In this document: positions 36,610 to 46,319 of the stretch, piece after piece | How the letters are laid out: each line of letters begins with the position of its first letter | How positions within the stretch are numbered: the first letter of the stretch is position 1 | Origin: Botryosphaeria dothidea | Taxonomy: Eukaryota > Ascomycota > Dothideomycetes > Botryosphaeriales > Botryosphaeriaceae | Direction: 5' to 3' | Assembly: GCA_011503125.2 (NCBI GenBank) | Contig: WWBZ02000073.1 | Coordinates: 3,348,001 to 3,412,000 of the forward strand | DNA length: 64,000 nucleotides | Program-made: the position numbers and the translations under genes | Notes under the pieces: model-generated | Database searches by the model: none | What the model was told of the DNA's origin: nothing | Seen by the model: the letters and a program-made list of their open reading frames with translations, nothing else

Positions 36610-37281
36610 ATGTCTGTCAAGCGCCAGCGCGACGACGCCGCCGCCCTGCCGCCCGCAAAGAAGCAGCGCAGCCATGCCGACTTCAAGAAGAAGGGCTTCT
36701 CCGTCGGGCCTGCGAATCTACCCGACGGCACCTACAAACGCAAGGGTGCGCTCCACTCCTGCTCATGCCCAAACCTACCGTCTACTCACGCCCGAACAGT
36801 CCAGAAAATCAAGAAAAACCTGATCCACAAGGCAAAGGTCAAGAAGGAGTATGCCAAAATCCGCGAGCGCGAGCTCCAAAACCACGAGCTGCAAAACTAC
36901 GATGAAGACAACGAAGAAGAGTCGTCCGCTCCCGAGCCCACCCTCGATCTTCATCCCGACAGACAGACCATGTTGAACGAGCCCTCCCCCGAGCCCGCTG
37001 AGAACGAGAACCAGAGGGAACGCCGGCCTCGGAAGAAGCAGAGGCCCCAAACCTTCAGCAAGGAGGCCGCCTTGGGCCAGAAACGCAAGGAAGAAGCCGA
37101 GGCTCGCAGAAAGGCCCGCGAGGAGGCCGAGCGGCAGCGTCAGGAGAAAATCGCTCAACGGGAGCGTATGAGGAAGCAGATGGCCAAGGCACGCTCCACC
37201 GGCAGGGACGGAAAGCGGAAGCTAGGCAGAGAGGCCCCAGTACTTCTGGAACGCGTCAAGAGGATCGTGGGAGATGCGTAG
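36610..37281 (+). CDS. FYV7: rRNA-processing protein FYV7
   Basis: Small basic nucleolar protein needed for 18S rRNA maturation (35S pre-rRNA processing) in yeast. The conserved core is KKNLIHKAKVKKEYAKIRER, preceded by GPANLPDGTYKRK. An acidic, Glu-rich middle and a highly charged helical Lys/Arg/Glu C-terminus (RKAREEAERQRQEKIAQRER) complete the family pattern. The frame is open from 36610 to 37281 (223 aa), but a 54-nt GT-AG intron, 36746-36799, very likely exists. Its removal joins YKRK directly to VQKIKKNLIHK as in homologues and gives 205 aa. Because 54 is a multiple of three without stops, retention would also be translatable. Confidence 0.9.
   Translation: MSVKRQRDDAAALPPAKKQRSHADFKKKGFSVGPANLPDGTYKRKGALHSCSCPNLPSTHARTVQKIKKNLIHKAKVKKEYAKIRERELQNHELQNYDEDNEEESSAPEPTLDLHPDRQTMLNEPSPEPAENENQRERRPRKKQRPQTFSKEAALGQKRKEEAEARRKAREEAERQRQEKIAQRERMRKQMAKARSTGRDGKRKLGREAPVLLERVKRIVGDA
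36746..36799 (+). other. In-frame, stop-free 54-nt intron inside FYV7
   Basis: The GTGCGC donor and GAACAG acceptor bound 18 sense codons (Ser/Cys/Pro/His-rich) that homologues lack. It could be spliced, or retained to give an 18-residue insertion. Confidence 0.6.
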
Positions 37282-37940
37282 AGCAACCATGTCTTTCCAT
37301 GACCATATTTGTCTGGCTCGTTGGAAATGGGAAAGATATGCAATAGGTGGAGACATGGCGTCAGGAACATTACACAGAAACGCCTGCTGACCTTCGGCCG
37401 GCCATGATACTGCGACTAGCGTTGGCTGCTCTGTCGCATTTCGTCTGCCTCCTGCAGATGGTTCCGATCTTGGATTGAAATGGCCAAGTCACAAGACTTT
37501 CAACAATCACAATGTCGGACAGCATCTCTGCCGTTGAGCTTTGGCACGTCTGCACTCTGGAGAGGCTGCAAGCCCAGCACTCTTTCAGGCCTCGGCTGCT
37601 TCTGGATTGGCTCAAGGCCCAATTACGCCGAGCCATGAGAACATTCATGTTGCATCTCATGTCCTGACGGCCTCATTTCTCTGAGATACTGACGAGGTGG
37701 CTCTTCCAGCTCCCTGTTTTCAAACCGGTGGTAGCTGGACTTGAACGGTCGCACGAAGACTCCGTACTAGTCTGCTTCAGAGCTTTGAATTCTCAGGACC
37801 TCATAGCATCCCAGTGCCTCAAGGCACTTCAAGTGACACTGTTTGCGATATTATGAGCCCACCAAAATACGATGAATGGAAAATAATTTCCAGTACTTCA
37901 TTATTTCGACTTTTGAGAACTGTAAAGCTGTCTCCTCGTT
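37282..37940. other. Intergenic, convergent
   Basis: FYV7 and the hexosaminidase converge here. I see no gene, RNA or repeat. Confidence 0.5.
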
Positions 37941-40110
37941 TTACGCCGAACCGTCAGTCACCACGATATTTTTGATCAGCCCTATGAATCCCTCGCCAAA
38001 GGTAGCCAACGGCGCCTCCACCGCAATCCGGCTCCACACGAACGAATTCCCCAATATGCCCATCTTTGTGATGAACTCGATCCTCTCTTGCCCACCATCA
38101 ATCTCCAAAAACGTCTGGTTGCCTTGTCCCAGCAACTTGACGTCCGTCCACGCGTTCACTGGGAGCGAATAGTTCAACGAAAACCCATACCCACTGGCCA
38201 CAAGCGTGACATTCGAGATGCTCCCGTTACCCGCCAACAGCGCCGAGTCCGCACCGGCAAACAGCGTACCCGGCTCATCCGACTCGGGGAAGACGGAGAA
38301 GGCGAGAGAGTAATCCCTGCCCTTACTGCTCAAGGGCGTCTTCACCGAGCACGACCCGTCAAACCTCACCGCGCCGTCCTCGACCGCACAACCGTCAATC
38401 GTGCCATCGTAGCCATTGCCGCTCCCATCCGGCACCGTTCCGTCAGCCGCCTTCGCGAAGTCGTAACTCAAGATGGTAGAACCGGCGGACGGGACATTGC
38501 GGTCGAGGTTCTGGTCCGGCACAGCGGCGTGCAGCGCTTCGAAGACGCCATCGTACTCCTCCTCCGTCAGACTGCCACCCCACTGCTTATCCGCCAGTGC
38601 GGGCAAATTATCCCTCCACGCATAGTACGCCTCGCTATACACCGTAGCATTCGGACCGCAATCATTCCACAGCGCCGCGACATGGCCCAGCACGCGCGGC
38701 TCATCCTTCGCCGGATTGTTCGTCGCGTTCTTCGTATCAAAGACATACGGCGCGTACGCCCCGCCGGACGGGTTTCCATTGAAGATCCGCGTCTTGTTGA
38801 GGACCTGCGGATACGAGCCGGACCACTTGTTGACGATGTAAAACGCGTCGTCCGAGTTGAGCACGTCGTACCCCTTCTGCACGTAATCGAACAGCGGGTT
38901 GTCCTCGAAGAACTCCCAGTGCTGGATGCTCACGTTCGTCCCGATATTATTGGTGTACTCCTCCGACGGCGGGAACGTGCCCCAGATGCGCACGCTCTTG
39001 CCGCTCTCGTCAGCAATGAAGGCGGACAGCTCGTTCACGAAGCCGTTGTAGTCGGCCGCCAGCGCGCTGTCGTACTCGTCCGCGCCGACGTGCACCGTCT
39101 TGCTGTGGAACCACGGCAGGAACGTGCGCCACACGTCCTGCACCGTCGGCAGCGTCGCCGGGTGGCTGATGTTCAGCATGCTGTAATCCGTGCTCAGCGC
39201 CAGCTCGGGCTTCCACTGCGTGATCACCAGCGCGTGGCCGGGCGCCTCGATCTCCGGCAGGATCGTCACGCCGCGCGCCGCGCACCGCTGCTGGACGTCC
39301 TCGAAGGCCGCGCGCGAGTACGACTCGTTGGCGCGGCGATTCAGGCCGGCGACGGCGGCGTCGTCCGAGTCGAGCCGGAAGGCGGCGTAGAGGCCGAGCA
39401 TGAAGTCGCGGTCGTCGAGGTACACGCTGCCCATGTTGTCGCTGAGGTGCAGGTGGAACGTGTTCTGCTTGAAGAAGCTGAGGTACGCGCACAGCTCGAC
39501 CAGGAAGCCTGGCGGGTAGTAGTGCCGCCCGGCGTCGAGCATGACGCCGCGCGTGGCCCAGCCGGGCGCGTCGATGGCCGAGCCGGTTGGGATCGTGCCG
39601 TTGTTGAGGACGGCGGCTTGGAGGAGCGTGCGCGTTCCCCACCAGGTTCCGAGCGGGCTGGCTCCTGAGATGGTGATGCCGGTGGTGGTGATGGAGAGGT
39701 AGTAGCCTTCGGCGGTGGGGCGCCCTGCGGCATCGAGGAAGTCCAGGGTGTTGTCTAGAGTAAGGAAGATGGATCCATTTCCAGAGGCGGTGCCGGTCGA
39801 CAGGCTGAGGTTCGAGCCGAGCGTTTTGCTGAAGTCTTCGGTGAAGGTCTCTGCAAATTCCCGCAGAGTCGGGGGGATGAGCGTCTCGCCATCCTCGTTG
39901 ACTTCGTCGAGGTAGCGAGAGTCGACGACAATGGAGTGAAGACTGCTGAGCGACAGGGAGCCGCTTGAAGTCTCGAATGGAACAGTGGGGACGGTCAAGA
40001 GCCGCGCAGAGCCTCAAGGAAGGATCAGCACCATGCATTGTCATGTTGTCGCAGGATTGCTTACCGCTAACGGCCAATGAGACGACGACGGCTGCTGCAG
40101 AGAACCACAT
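37941..40110 (-). CDS. Secreted beta-N-acetylhexosaminidase, GH20, with C-terminal LamG-like domain
   Basis: 705 aa in two exons (40110-40065 and 40012-37941), exactly 706 codons. Exon 1 is a signal peptide (MWFSAAAVVVSLAVSG). Then comes the GH20b-type domain (SLSLSSLHSIVVDSRYL...GYYLSITTTGITISGASPLG), and the TIM barrel with APGWATRGVMLDAGRHYYPP, NTFHLHLSDNMGS, ILPEIEAPGHALVITQWKPE and the catalytic Asp-Glu pair of HVGADEYD near residues 327-328. Beyond the barrel, about 190 residues (LSYDFAKAADGTVPDGSGNG onward) look like a concanavalin/LamG jelly roll, an unusual appendage for GH20 that may bind glycans. It likely trims GlcNAc/GalNAc from chitin oligomers or glycans outside the cell. Many NxS/T sequons fit secretion. 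Confidence 0.92.
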
Positions 40111-41017
40111 GGCGGATCGAAGTCTCAGGAACAAGCTCGCATGAAACAAGCAGCTTCCCAGCAGGACTTGATTCACCTTTTAGCTGTCTTCAGACGATGG
40201 AGAGCGTTGCAGTCTGGGCTTCCAATGGCACGATGTCTCCGCTGGAAAAACGCCTCAATGCTACTTCTCGGTAGACATGAAATGAGGTCGAAGTTAGGTG
40301 GACGGGGCTCCGATAGCGCGGAGGCGACGCTGCTGTGCGACGGCATCGTCCAGGGGCAGCACGGTCGGAGCTGCTATCGCGGGCAAGACATGCGAGTAAA
40401 CGCGTATTCCAGGAACGGCGCGGACGGAGCTGCTCGAACGGGTGCGAGCGATGTAACGCTCGGGCGTTGATATGATGGAAAAAGATACGTGCAGGCCTAT
40501 CTTGCGGGGTCGTCAGATATGGAAGGGATTGGCGGTCGGGTTGAATCGTGAGGAGAAAGGTCCGTGTTTGTAGAGTGGGAGCTGCAGGGATGTACCCGCT
40601 ATCATCACTGACGTCGCTCTCGGGAGATAGTCCTCTCTCGTGTTCAAGAAATGATCTTTGCGCCTGGACGACTTCAACTCCAACTGTACTCGACAGAATG
40701 GGAGAGAATCGATTGCATGTACTCTGAATGTCGACACTGGCATATTGCGATAATGATGGACCTCTAAGCATCCAACGAAACAAATAGAACTGGAATACAT
40801 AGGCACATGGATCAAAATTTCATGATATTTCCACCTGAAAATTGTGACAACGGTAGTCCAAAGACCAAGCAAACGCGCCCAAGCACACCTGCCAGTCAAT
40901 TCTTTCATCACCATGAGACACTGTCCGCTTCCACACAAACCACAAACATTCTCCAAGGTCCATATAACTCACCTTGAGCACCAATTCAGCCATCCATCCA
41001 ACATCCACTTTACCGTC
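40111..41017. other. Divergent intergenic region
   Basis: About 900 bp upstream of both the hexosaminidase and the low-complexity gene. No recognisable gene or repeat. Confidence 0.45.
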
Positions 41018-41195
41018 ATGCCGACCATAAACTCATCCGAAGACTCTTCCGCACACCCCAGCAAACACCAACTCACCCCCCGCTCACCATCCCTCAGCGG
41101 CACCTCCACCAGAAAAGTCCCGCCACCACAACAAGGCCGCCGACGCACTCACATCCCGACCTCCTCACCAAGCAGCTCCGACACCACGCCATCCC

Positions 41196-41229
<34 letters not shown>

Positions 41230-41452
41230 GACATCTCCACTCTCCATCCAACCCGCAGAGCGCCCCGACATCAAACACGAGCAACCCACCTCCTCCCCAC
41301 CACCATCACCACCACCACCACCCTCCTCCCCAGACACCCTCACCGCACCAACCCACATCACCCTCTCCACGCCCCCAACCAGCGACCCGGCCCAACCATC
41401 CATCCTCCTCACCATCGACACCCTCCGCACCGTCCTCCCCCCCGAAGACTCA

Positions 41453-41485
<33 letters not shown>

Positions 41486-42010
41486 AAACCCCGACCCCGC
41501 AACCCCTGGACGCCCACCGCCGCCCGACGCGCCCTCGAAGCCACCCTCGCCCGCCTCGTCCGCATCTTCGCCGCGCACGGCCTGGCCCGCCAACCCCGCG
41601 CCCGCGACCCGCGCGGCTACTACCGCGTCGTCTCGCTGCGGGCGCAGCGCGAGCACCACCGCGCGCTCAACGCCGACGACGGCGACGACGGCGAGACGGT
41701 GTCCGGGTGTTGCGTGGTGGAGGCGGGTTTTGCGAGCGGGGCGGCGATGATGGCGGTGCTGGGGGCGCTGCTGGTCGGGGAGGGGGGCGGCGAGGCGTGG
41801 AGGGTGAGTGGGGTGGATGCCGGATTCTATAATCAGCTGTGGGAGGAGGAGGACGAGAAGATGGTAAGGCGGGAGGAGAGGAAGGAGGATGTTTGGAAGC
41901 GGGGGACTGGCGGGGTGAAGGAGGAGGGGGTGGGGAGTCACGGCGTGGAGACGGGTGCGGGGAGAGATGCACAGACGAATGGTGATGGGGATGCAATGGT
42001 CATGGAATAA
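41018..42010 (+). CDS. Low-complexity hypothetical protein with poly-Gln and poly-Asp tracts
   Basis: 330 aa, single exon, family not recognised. The first 180 residues are Ser/Pro/Thr-rich and disordered, with twelve Gln (41195-41230) and eleven Asp (41453-41485). A short globular stretch follows (NPWTPTAARRALEATLARLV, RIFAAHGLARQPRARDPRGY, then CCVVEAGFASGAAMMAVLGA and WRVSGVDAGFYNQLWEEEDE). It ends in a Lys/Glu/Gly-rich tail. The helical ALEATLARLVRIFAAHGLA part is the only segment likely to be conserved. The start at 41018 follows an unrelated open frame that extends upstream. It is probably a real lineage-specific gene, but a composition-driven open frame cannot be excluded. Confidence 0.55.
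41195..41230 (+). repeat. (CAA)11-CAG coding microsatellite (poly-Gln)
   Basis: Twelve glutamine codons, eleven of them identical CAA. Purity suggests slippage and likely length polymorphism. Confidence 0.9.
41453..41485 (+). repeat. (GAC)11 coding microsatellite (poly-Asp)
   Basis: Eleven identical GAC codons in the same gene as the poly-Gln tract. Confidence 0.9.
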
Positions 42011-42206
42011 GGCAGTGGACAGAGAGTGATCAGATAAAAAAGTGGATTTGGTATTTGGTAAGAGTGAGGTATTAAACGTCAAGCGACACAAGGCCCAGTA
42101 CCACCGTGCTCGAAACCATCAAAAAACCGGCAGAGTTGAGAAAGAAGAAGTCGAAAGTCGAAACAGGTCCGCAGAACGCCGCCGCGTAGGTATCATCAGG
42201 AGTCGT

Positions 42207-43259
42207 CTATTTCTTGGTGGGGTACTTCTCGAAGAGGTATCTGGTGATAATGTGTCAGGACATGACTAGCCCCAGCGTAGGCGGTCAGAGGAGCACGCGA
42301 CACTTACTTGGAAACGTAGTAATCGGCAACGCCGAACAGACCCACAACACCGGCCCAAGCGCCTGCGAGCTTCCAGTTGAGCTGGCCGGCGTTGTACTTC
42401 TTGTAGGCGCCGAGTCCCAGGACGGCACCGAGGGCGCCAACGGTAACGACGTTGCCGATGACGATAGGGTTGCCGGCATTCTCGCGGATCTTCGCGCTGG
42501 CCTTGCGTCTCTTGGCCTTGGCCTTCTGGTTATCGCGGCGGAGCTTCTCCTGAGCCTGGCGCTCCAGGGCGTCGATTTCGCGCTCAACGCGGTCGGCCTG
42601 GGTCTCGGTCCTTATGGACTGCGACTCGAAGTCGGAGGGAACGGACGAAACGTGGGGGGAATCGACATCGATCAGCGAATGGGTGGATTCGTCGGTGTGG
42701 GCAACCTCGGGAACGGGCGGGGCGCGTCTGGGTTCAGGAGTTAGAGTGGGTGGTTTGACCAGTTCTGCCAGCAGCTCTTCGGTGATGGAAATGCGCCGCA
42801 ACGACGAGGGGAACAGATCCCAGGCGACCTGGGGCGACAGGGTGGCGGCCATGGGGAGCAGAGGAGGGAGTGATCCACGGAAAGAGAGGCATGCTGAGGT
42901 TTTGGGGTTGAAACGGCGTCGCGACTGAAGGGTTGGATGATCCGCACGGCTGTGCTCTTTGGGCTTCGCCTTCAGCCCTACGCATCGCTACCACGAAATG
43001 ACGTTCGCAACCCTTTGCGCAATGCCTCTCTGCTGCCTCCACGCTGCCCCGCGGTGCCCCGCGGTGCCAGGATTCCGCCTCGCCATTTGCTGGGTACGCG
43101 CACGGTTCTGTGTCCGATAAGAAGGAAAGAAAGGGCAAAACTTACGCCTGTGACGAGGTTAGCTTTGTGCGCTGCGGAAATACGGGCGAGTGACGCGTTG
43201 TGACTTACATCTTCGGCGGACTGCGAGGGACCGCTAGCAGCAACAGAGGCGTAGGACAT
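42207..43259 (-). CDS. OM14-like mitochondrial outer-membrane protein, with a 2-nt micro-exon
   Basis: Fungal protein related to yeast OM14, an outer-membrane receptor for cytosolic ribosomes/NAC. Four exons: 43259-43209 (MSYASVAASGPSQSAED), a micro-exon 43147-43146 (GC), 42727-42308 and 42240-42207. Lengths 51+2+420+34 give 507 nt, 168 aa plus stop. The junction reads SAED-A-RAPPVPEV, matching the EEARAP pattern I recall in homologues. SLIDVDSPHVSSVPSDFESQ is a family signature. A charged coiled region (AQEKLRRDNQKAKAKRRKAS) precedes two or three C-terminal membrane segments (IGNVVTVGALGAVLGLGAYK, LAGAWAGVVGLFGVADYYV) and the tail YLFEKYPTKK. Both flanking introns have GTAAGT donors and CTAAC branch sites. 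It sits next to MIA40, another mitochondrial gene. Confidence 0.87.
43146..43147 (-). other. Two-nucleotide micro-exon (GC) of the OM14-like gene
   Basis: On the minus strand the sequence reads CTCGTCACAG|GC|GTAAGTTTT. The upstream intron (43208-43148, 61 nt) has GTAAGT and GCTAACCTCGTCACAG. The downstream intron (43145-42728, 418 nt) has GTAAGT and CTAACTCCTGAACCCAG. Skipping the two bases puts exon 3 out of frame and leads to an unrelated reading. Confidence 0.8.
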
Positions 43260-43919
43260 GGCTGTAGTGTGGTGGAAGGTGCGAAGAGGGTGTGGTGTGG
43301 TGTGGTGAGAGGGTGTGGATGGTGAGTCGCAGATAAGCAACAACAGGACAAGATGGCGGAGGAACTTGTGAGGGCAACGCGTGATGGAGAGAGTCACACG
43401 ATGATGCTGGAAGGGTTTATGAGGAACGAGAGCGGCGTGACGAGACGAGCTTGCCCGGTTTCACATGGTTTGCCAGCCTCGAATGGCTAGCTCCCAGCTT
43501 TGACGTCATCGCCCTAAGCACCGCAGCGAATCATCACCAGAGACGTCACTGTGGGTGCCTTCATCGCATTTCGCACCTCTTCCAGTCTGTGCGCATTTTT
43601 TATTTTCTCCCTCGCATTTTTGTTCACCGATGATGCTTCTTTGCGCAGCTGAGTGGAGATGGGGAACGCAGTCCAATTGTACAGTACACCCGGTTTTGCC
43701 CGCTCTACATGCGCCAGACCCTCGCTCTCTCCTTCCATGCAGCCTGAGACTTGACTTATTGTACATGCATTACTCTCTCCGCCCCATGCGCCCCTCTCCC
43801 TCAATGCCTTGCCGTCTCGCTGAGTGTGGTGTTCCCGCCAACTCCTAGCAACCCAATTCCGCGCGCAGACACGTCCGCTTTGTTTTTGAAATCTTATCCA
43901 TGTCAAAAGCTCAAACCGC
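43260..43919. other. Intergenic between OM14-like and MIA40 genes
   Basis: Promoter of the OM14-like gene and 3' region of MIA40. Long open frames over it are out-of-frame extensions of MIA40. No RNA or repeat was seen. Confidence 0.5.
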
Positions 43920-44757
43920 TCAGGTCTCGCTGGCTGGCTTCTGTGCTTCCTCGACCGGCTTCGCGGGTGCCTCAGCAAGGTCCTGGGCAACGGCAACATC
44001 CACGCCGTCTGTTGCGGCACTGTCCTCCTCGTCGCCTTCAAGCTCCTCGCCATAGATCTCCGGGAATTTCCTGAAGCAGTCCTGCATGCCCCTGTATCAC
44101 AGTCAGCCAATCGCACGACTCTCAAATATAAGCCATTGTGACACATACTTGAACCTGTCGATGCAATCCATGCCCTTGGGCTCCTCCTTGGAGTAGACGA
44201 AGCAGCTGAACGCCGCCTTGAACTCCTCGCCGCAGGGTCCATGGGCCATGCCGCCCAGGCACGGGCAGTCCCAGTTGATCTCGCCGGTTTCCGGGTTGAA
44301 CGCACCCTGCTGGTCGGCTTCCTGCTCCAGCTGCTCGGGCGAGGCCTGTTGTTTCGCGGCGGCCTTCCGTGCTCGCTCGGCTTCGGCGCGCTTCCGGCGC
44401 TCGGAGGCGACTTGCTCAATGGTAGGCAGATTCTCCGTCTCGACCCGGGCCGGGTAGGCATGTTGAGGCGCTATGTCTGTGTGGGGCGTGGGTCAGCTAG
44501 CTGTGGGCGGAGACGTGGGAGAGCTCTCGGTGGCTGTGCATACAGGCAGGCTCCTCGGCGAAGACGTTGCTGGTGTTGTAGTAGTAAATAGCGGCGCCGG
44601 CAATGCCCCAGCGCGCCAGAGAGCTCTTCCAGCTGCGCGACTTTTGGGTGGGCGGCGCGGTGCTGATGAGCCTGCGCTGGGCGGCGGGAGCTCTGCCGAG
44701 GGCACACGGCGAGCTGGAGGCGGCGCGCACGACGGCGCGTGATGCCGGGCGGAACAT
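43920..44757 (-). CDS. MIA40: Mitochondrial intermembrane-space import and assembly protein 40 (Mia40/Tim40)
   Basis: Oxidoreductase that drives disulfide-coupled import into the mitochondrial intermembrane space. The N-terminus is an arginine-rich presequence ([20 protein letters not shown]). A membrane anchor follows ([20 protein letters not shown]), then a charged linker and the catalytic CHCH core: [18 protein letters not shown] holds the redox CPC motif and first CX9C pair, followed by [20 protein letters not shown] and [16 protein letters not shown]. All six core cysteines are visible after splicing. Two introns are used, one after the anchor (near 44,545-44,470) and one within the core at DRFK|GMQ (about 44,149-44,095). 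The acidic Glu/Asp/Ala tail ends at 43920. The start at 44757 is chosen because it opens the presequence. Confidence 0.94.
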
Positions 44758-45411
44758 GTTGGGCGGTAGTTGATGCGGACGGAAGCGAGGATGCGCGGAT
44801 GGAGGACGGGAGCCTGGATGGAGAGGGTGCTGCTGGGCAATTGACGTCGACGACGCGTTCATGGACTTTTCCCAAGCCGCGGTTTTGTCAGCACCCATCG
44901 AACCGCAATCTTCCGATCAATCGCCGCCGTTCCTGCAGCTGCAACTCCACCATTCGTCCGAACACAACACAACACTCAACCCTACGCGGCCTCCCGCAAA
45001 TCCGCGCTCACGTTTCGCTCTCGCTGGCGCTGCCCATCCTACTGGGTGCTCTTTGGATAACACCAACACCGACAAGACAAAATGGCCAAAAGGCGACCCT
45101 TTCGCGGGACTGCGACTACTCTGGCATCTTTGGCTCATCTCTGAGCCGGCAGAGTTTATTCACCCACATCATCAGCTGTACCCGTGAGAGTAAGCTGGAA
45201 TTTTTGCTATGTCATGTCTTGCCTGAACCCAATGATTGCGTTCCGTGGCTGGGTACTCTGCTCTCCGCCATGGTTAACTCCAGACCCTTCATTCAACAGA
45301 AAGCCATGTGATGTTTCCCTTAAATATGCACTGTCAAGCTCTTATTCGTCCACAAACTTCCTCCGCCCCGGACATCCTTCTACCTAAGGCGCGGTTAACA
45401 ACAACAGGCCA
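44758..45411. other. Divergent intergenic region
   Basis: Promoters of MIA40 (leftward) and the RBR gene (rightward). No other feature was recognised. Confidence 0.5.
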
Positions 45412-46319
45412 ATGGCAGACGACAACATGATTGAATGCGGCACATGCTACACGTCCAAACCTATGAAACGGCTCTGTAGCCGGGAGAAGCACAAACTACC
45501 ATGCAGCTGCATGGCCCATACAACGTGCATTGCTTGCCTACGAAGTGACATTACTGAGCGGCTAAAATCTTGGCCAGATATCCGGCCAGTTTGTTTCCAG
45601 TGCCACACAGACCTGGACTATCAAACCATCTGGCGGGTCATGTCGAGGGAGATCGCCGCCAAGTACGAAGAGAAACTTACGCTGGATGCACTGGAGAAGG
45701 ATCTGGGCTTTCTGTGGTGCCCCAATCCGCAGTGCAAGGCAGGCGAGATACACGACAGAGACTGCCCTTCCTTTCCCCGCGTGCAGTGCCGCTACTGCAA
45801 ATTCGTCAGCTGTCAGCGCTGCAGCGTTCAATGGCATCATGGCATGACGTGTGCTGAATTCAGCGGGTCGAAGCAAGCCCAACAGAAGACGATGCAGTCT
45901 GCTGCTCGTTTGGGAGCCAAATACTGCACAAATTGCAACGTCATCGTCATCAAAACTCTTGGATGCGATCAGGTGTATTGTCAGTTCTCCTCTTGACCAT
46001 CATTCTTCATGATTCTGACAACAGCCACTCAGGTCAAATGTGTCGCAGAATTTTTGAGTGGGATAACGCGACGGACGTACAGCCAGACGGAGACGCGCCC
46101 CAGCCCGCACGGCAGGTCGACTCCGCCGACTCTTCTATACCGGTCTCATTTCGCAGAACGACTTTGCTCATCAAGTTCATTTCTCTGCAAGTGAACAGGC
46201 TGCGGAGGAAGCGAGTTAGCAGGCAATCTGAGCAGCCTGAGCAACTTGAAAATACGTCCTCGCCAATTCAGTCACATGCCCGCGTGTTTAGGGGCTGGCC
46301 TTTCCGACGTGGTAGGTAG
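45412..46319 (+). CDS. RING-between-RING (RBR) E3 ubiquitin ligase-like protein
   Basis: About 290 aa. RING1-like N-terminus with ECGTCYTSKPMKRLC, LPCSCMAHTTCIACLRS and RPVCFQC. The IBR domain contains LGFLWCPNPQCKAGEIHDRD, RVQCRYCKFVSCQRCSVQWH and HGMTCAEF. RING2 is YCTNCNVIVIKTLGCDQVYC, with the Cys of the GC dipeptide in the position of the catalytic cysteine. A short intron of about 41 nt with a weak donor (GTTCTC) near 45,984 joins to GQMCRRIFEWDNATDV, completing RING2. RBR proteins receive ubiquitin on RING2 Cys before transferring it. The first RING has non-standard spacing, and the C-terminal basic tail (RLRRKRVSRQ) is unassigned. Fungi carry many fast-evolving single-copy RBR genes of this kind. 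Confidence 0.8.

Noticed and set aside
38088..39668. 526-codon open frame on the plus strand
   Set aside because: It lies antisense to the clearly conserved GH20 gene, is Arg/Val-rich and motif-free; a shadow of GC-biased third positions.
43514..44461. Long minus-strand frame over the MIA40 gene
   Set aside because: It is out of frame with the CPC/CX9C core and ignores the intron; Arg/Ser-rich shadow.
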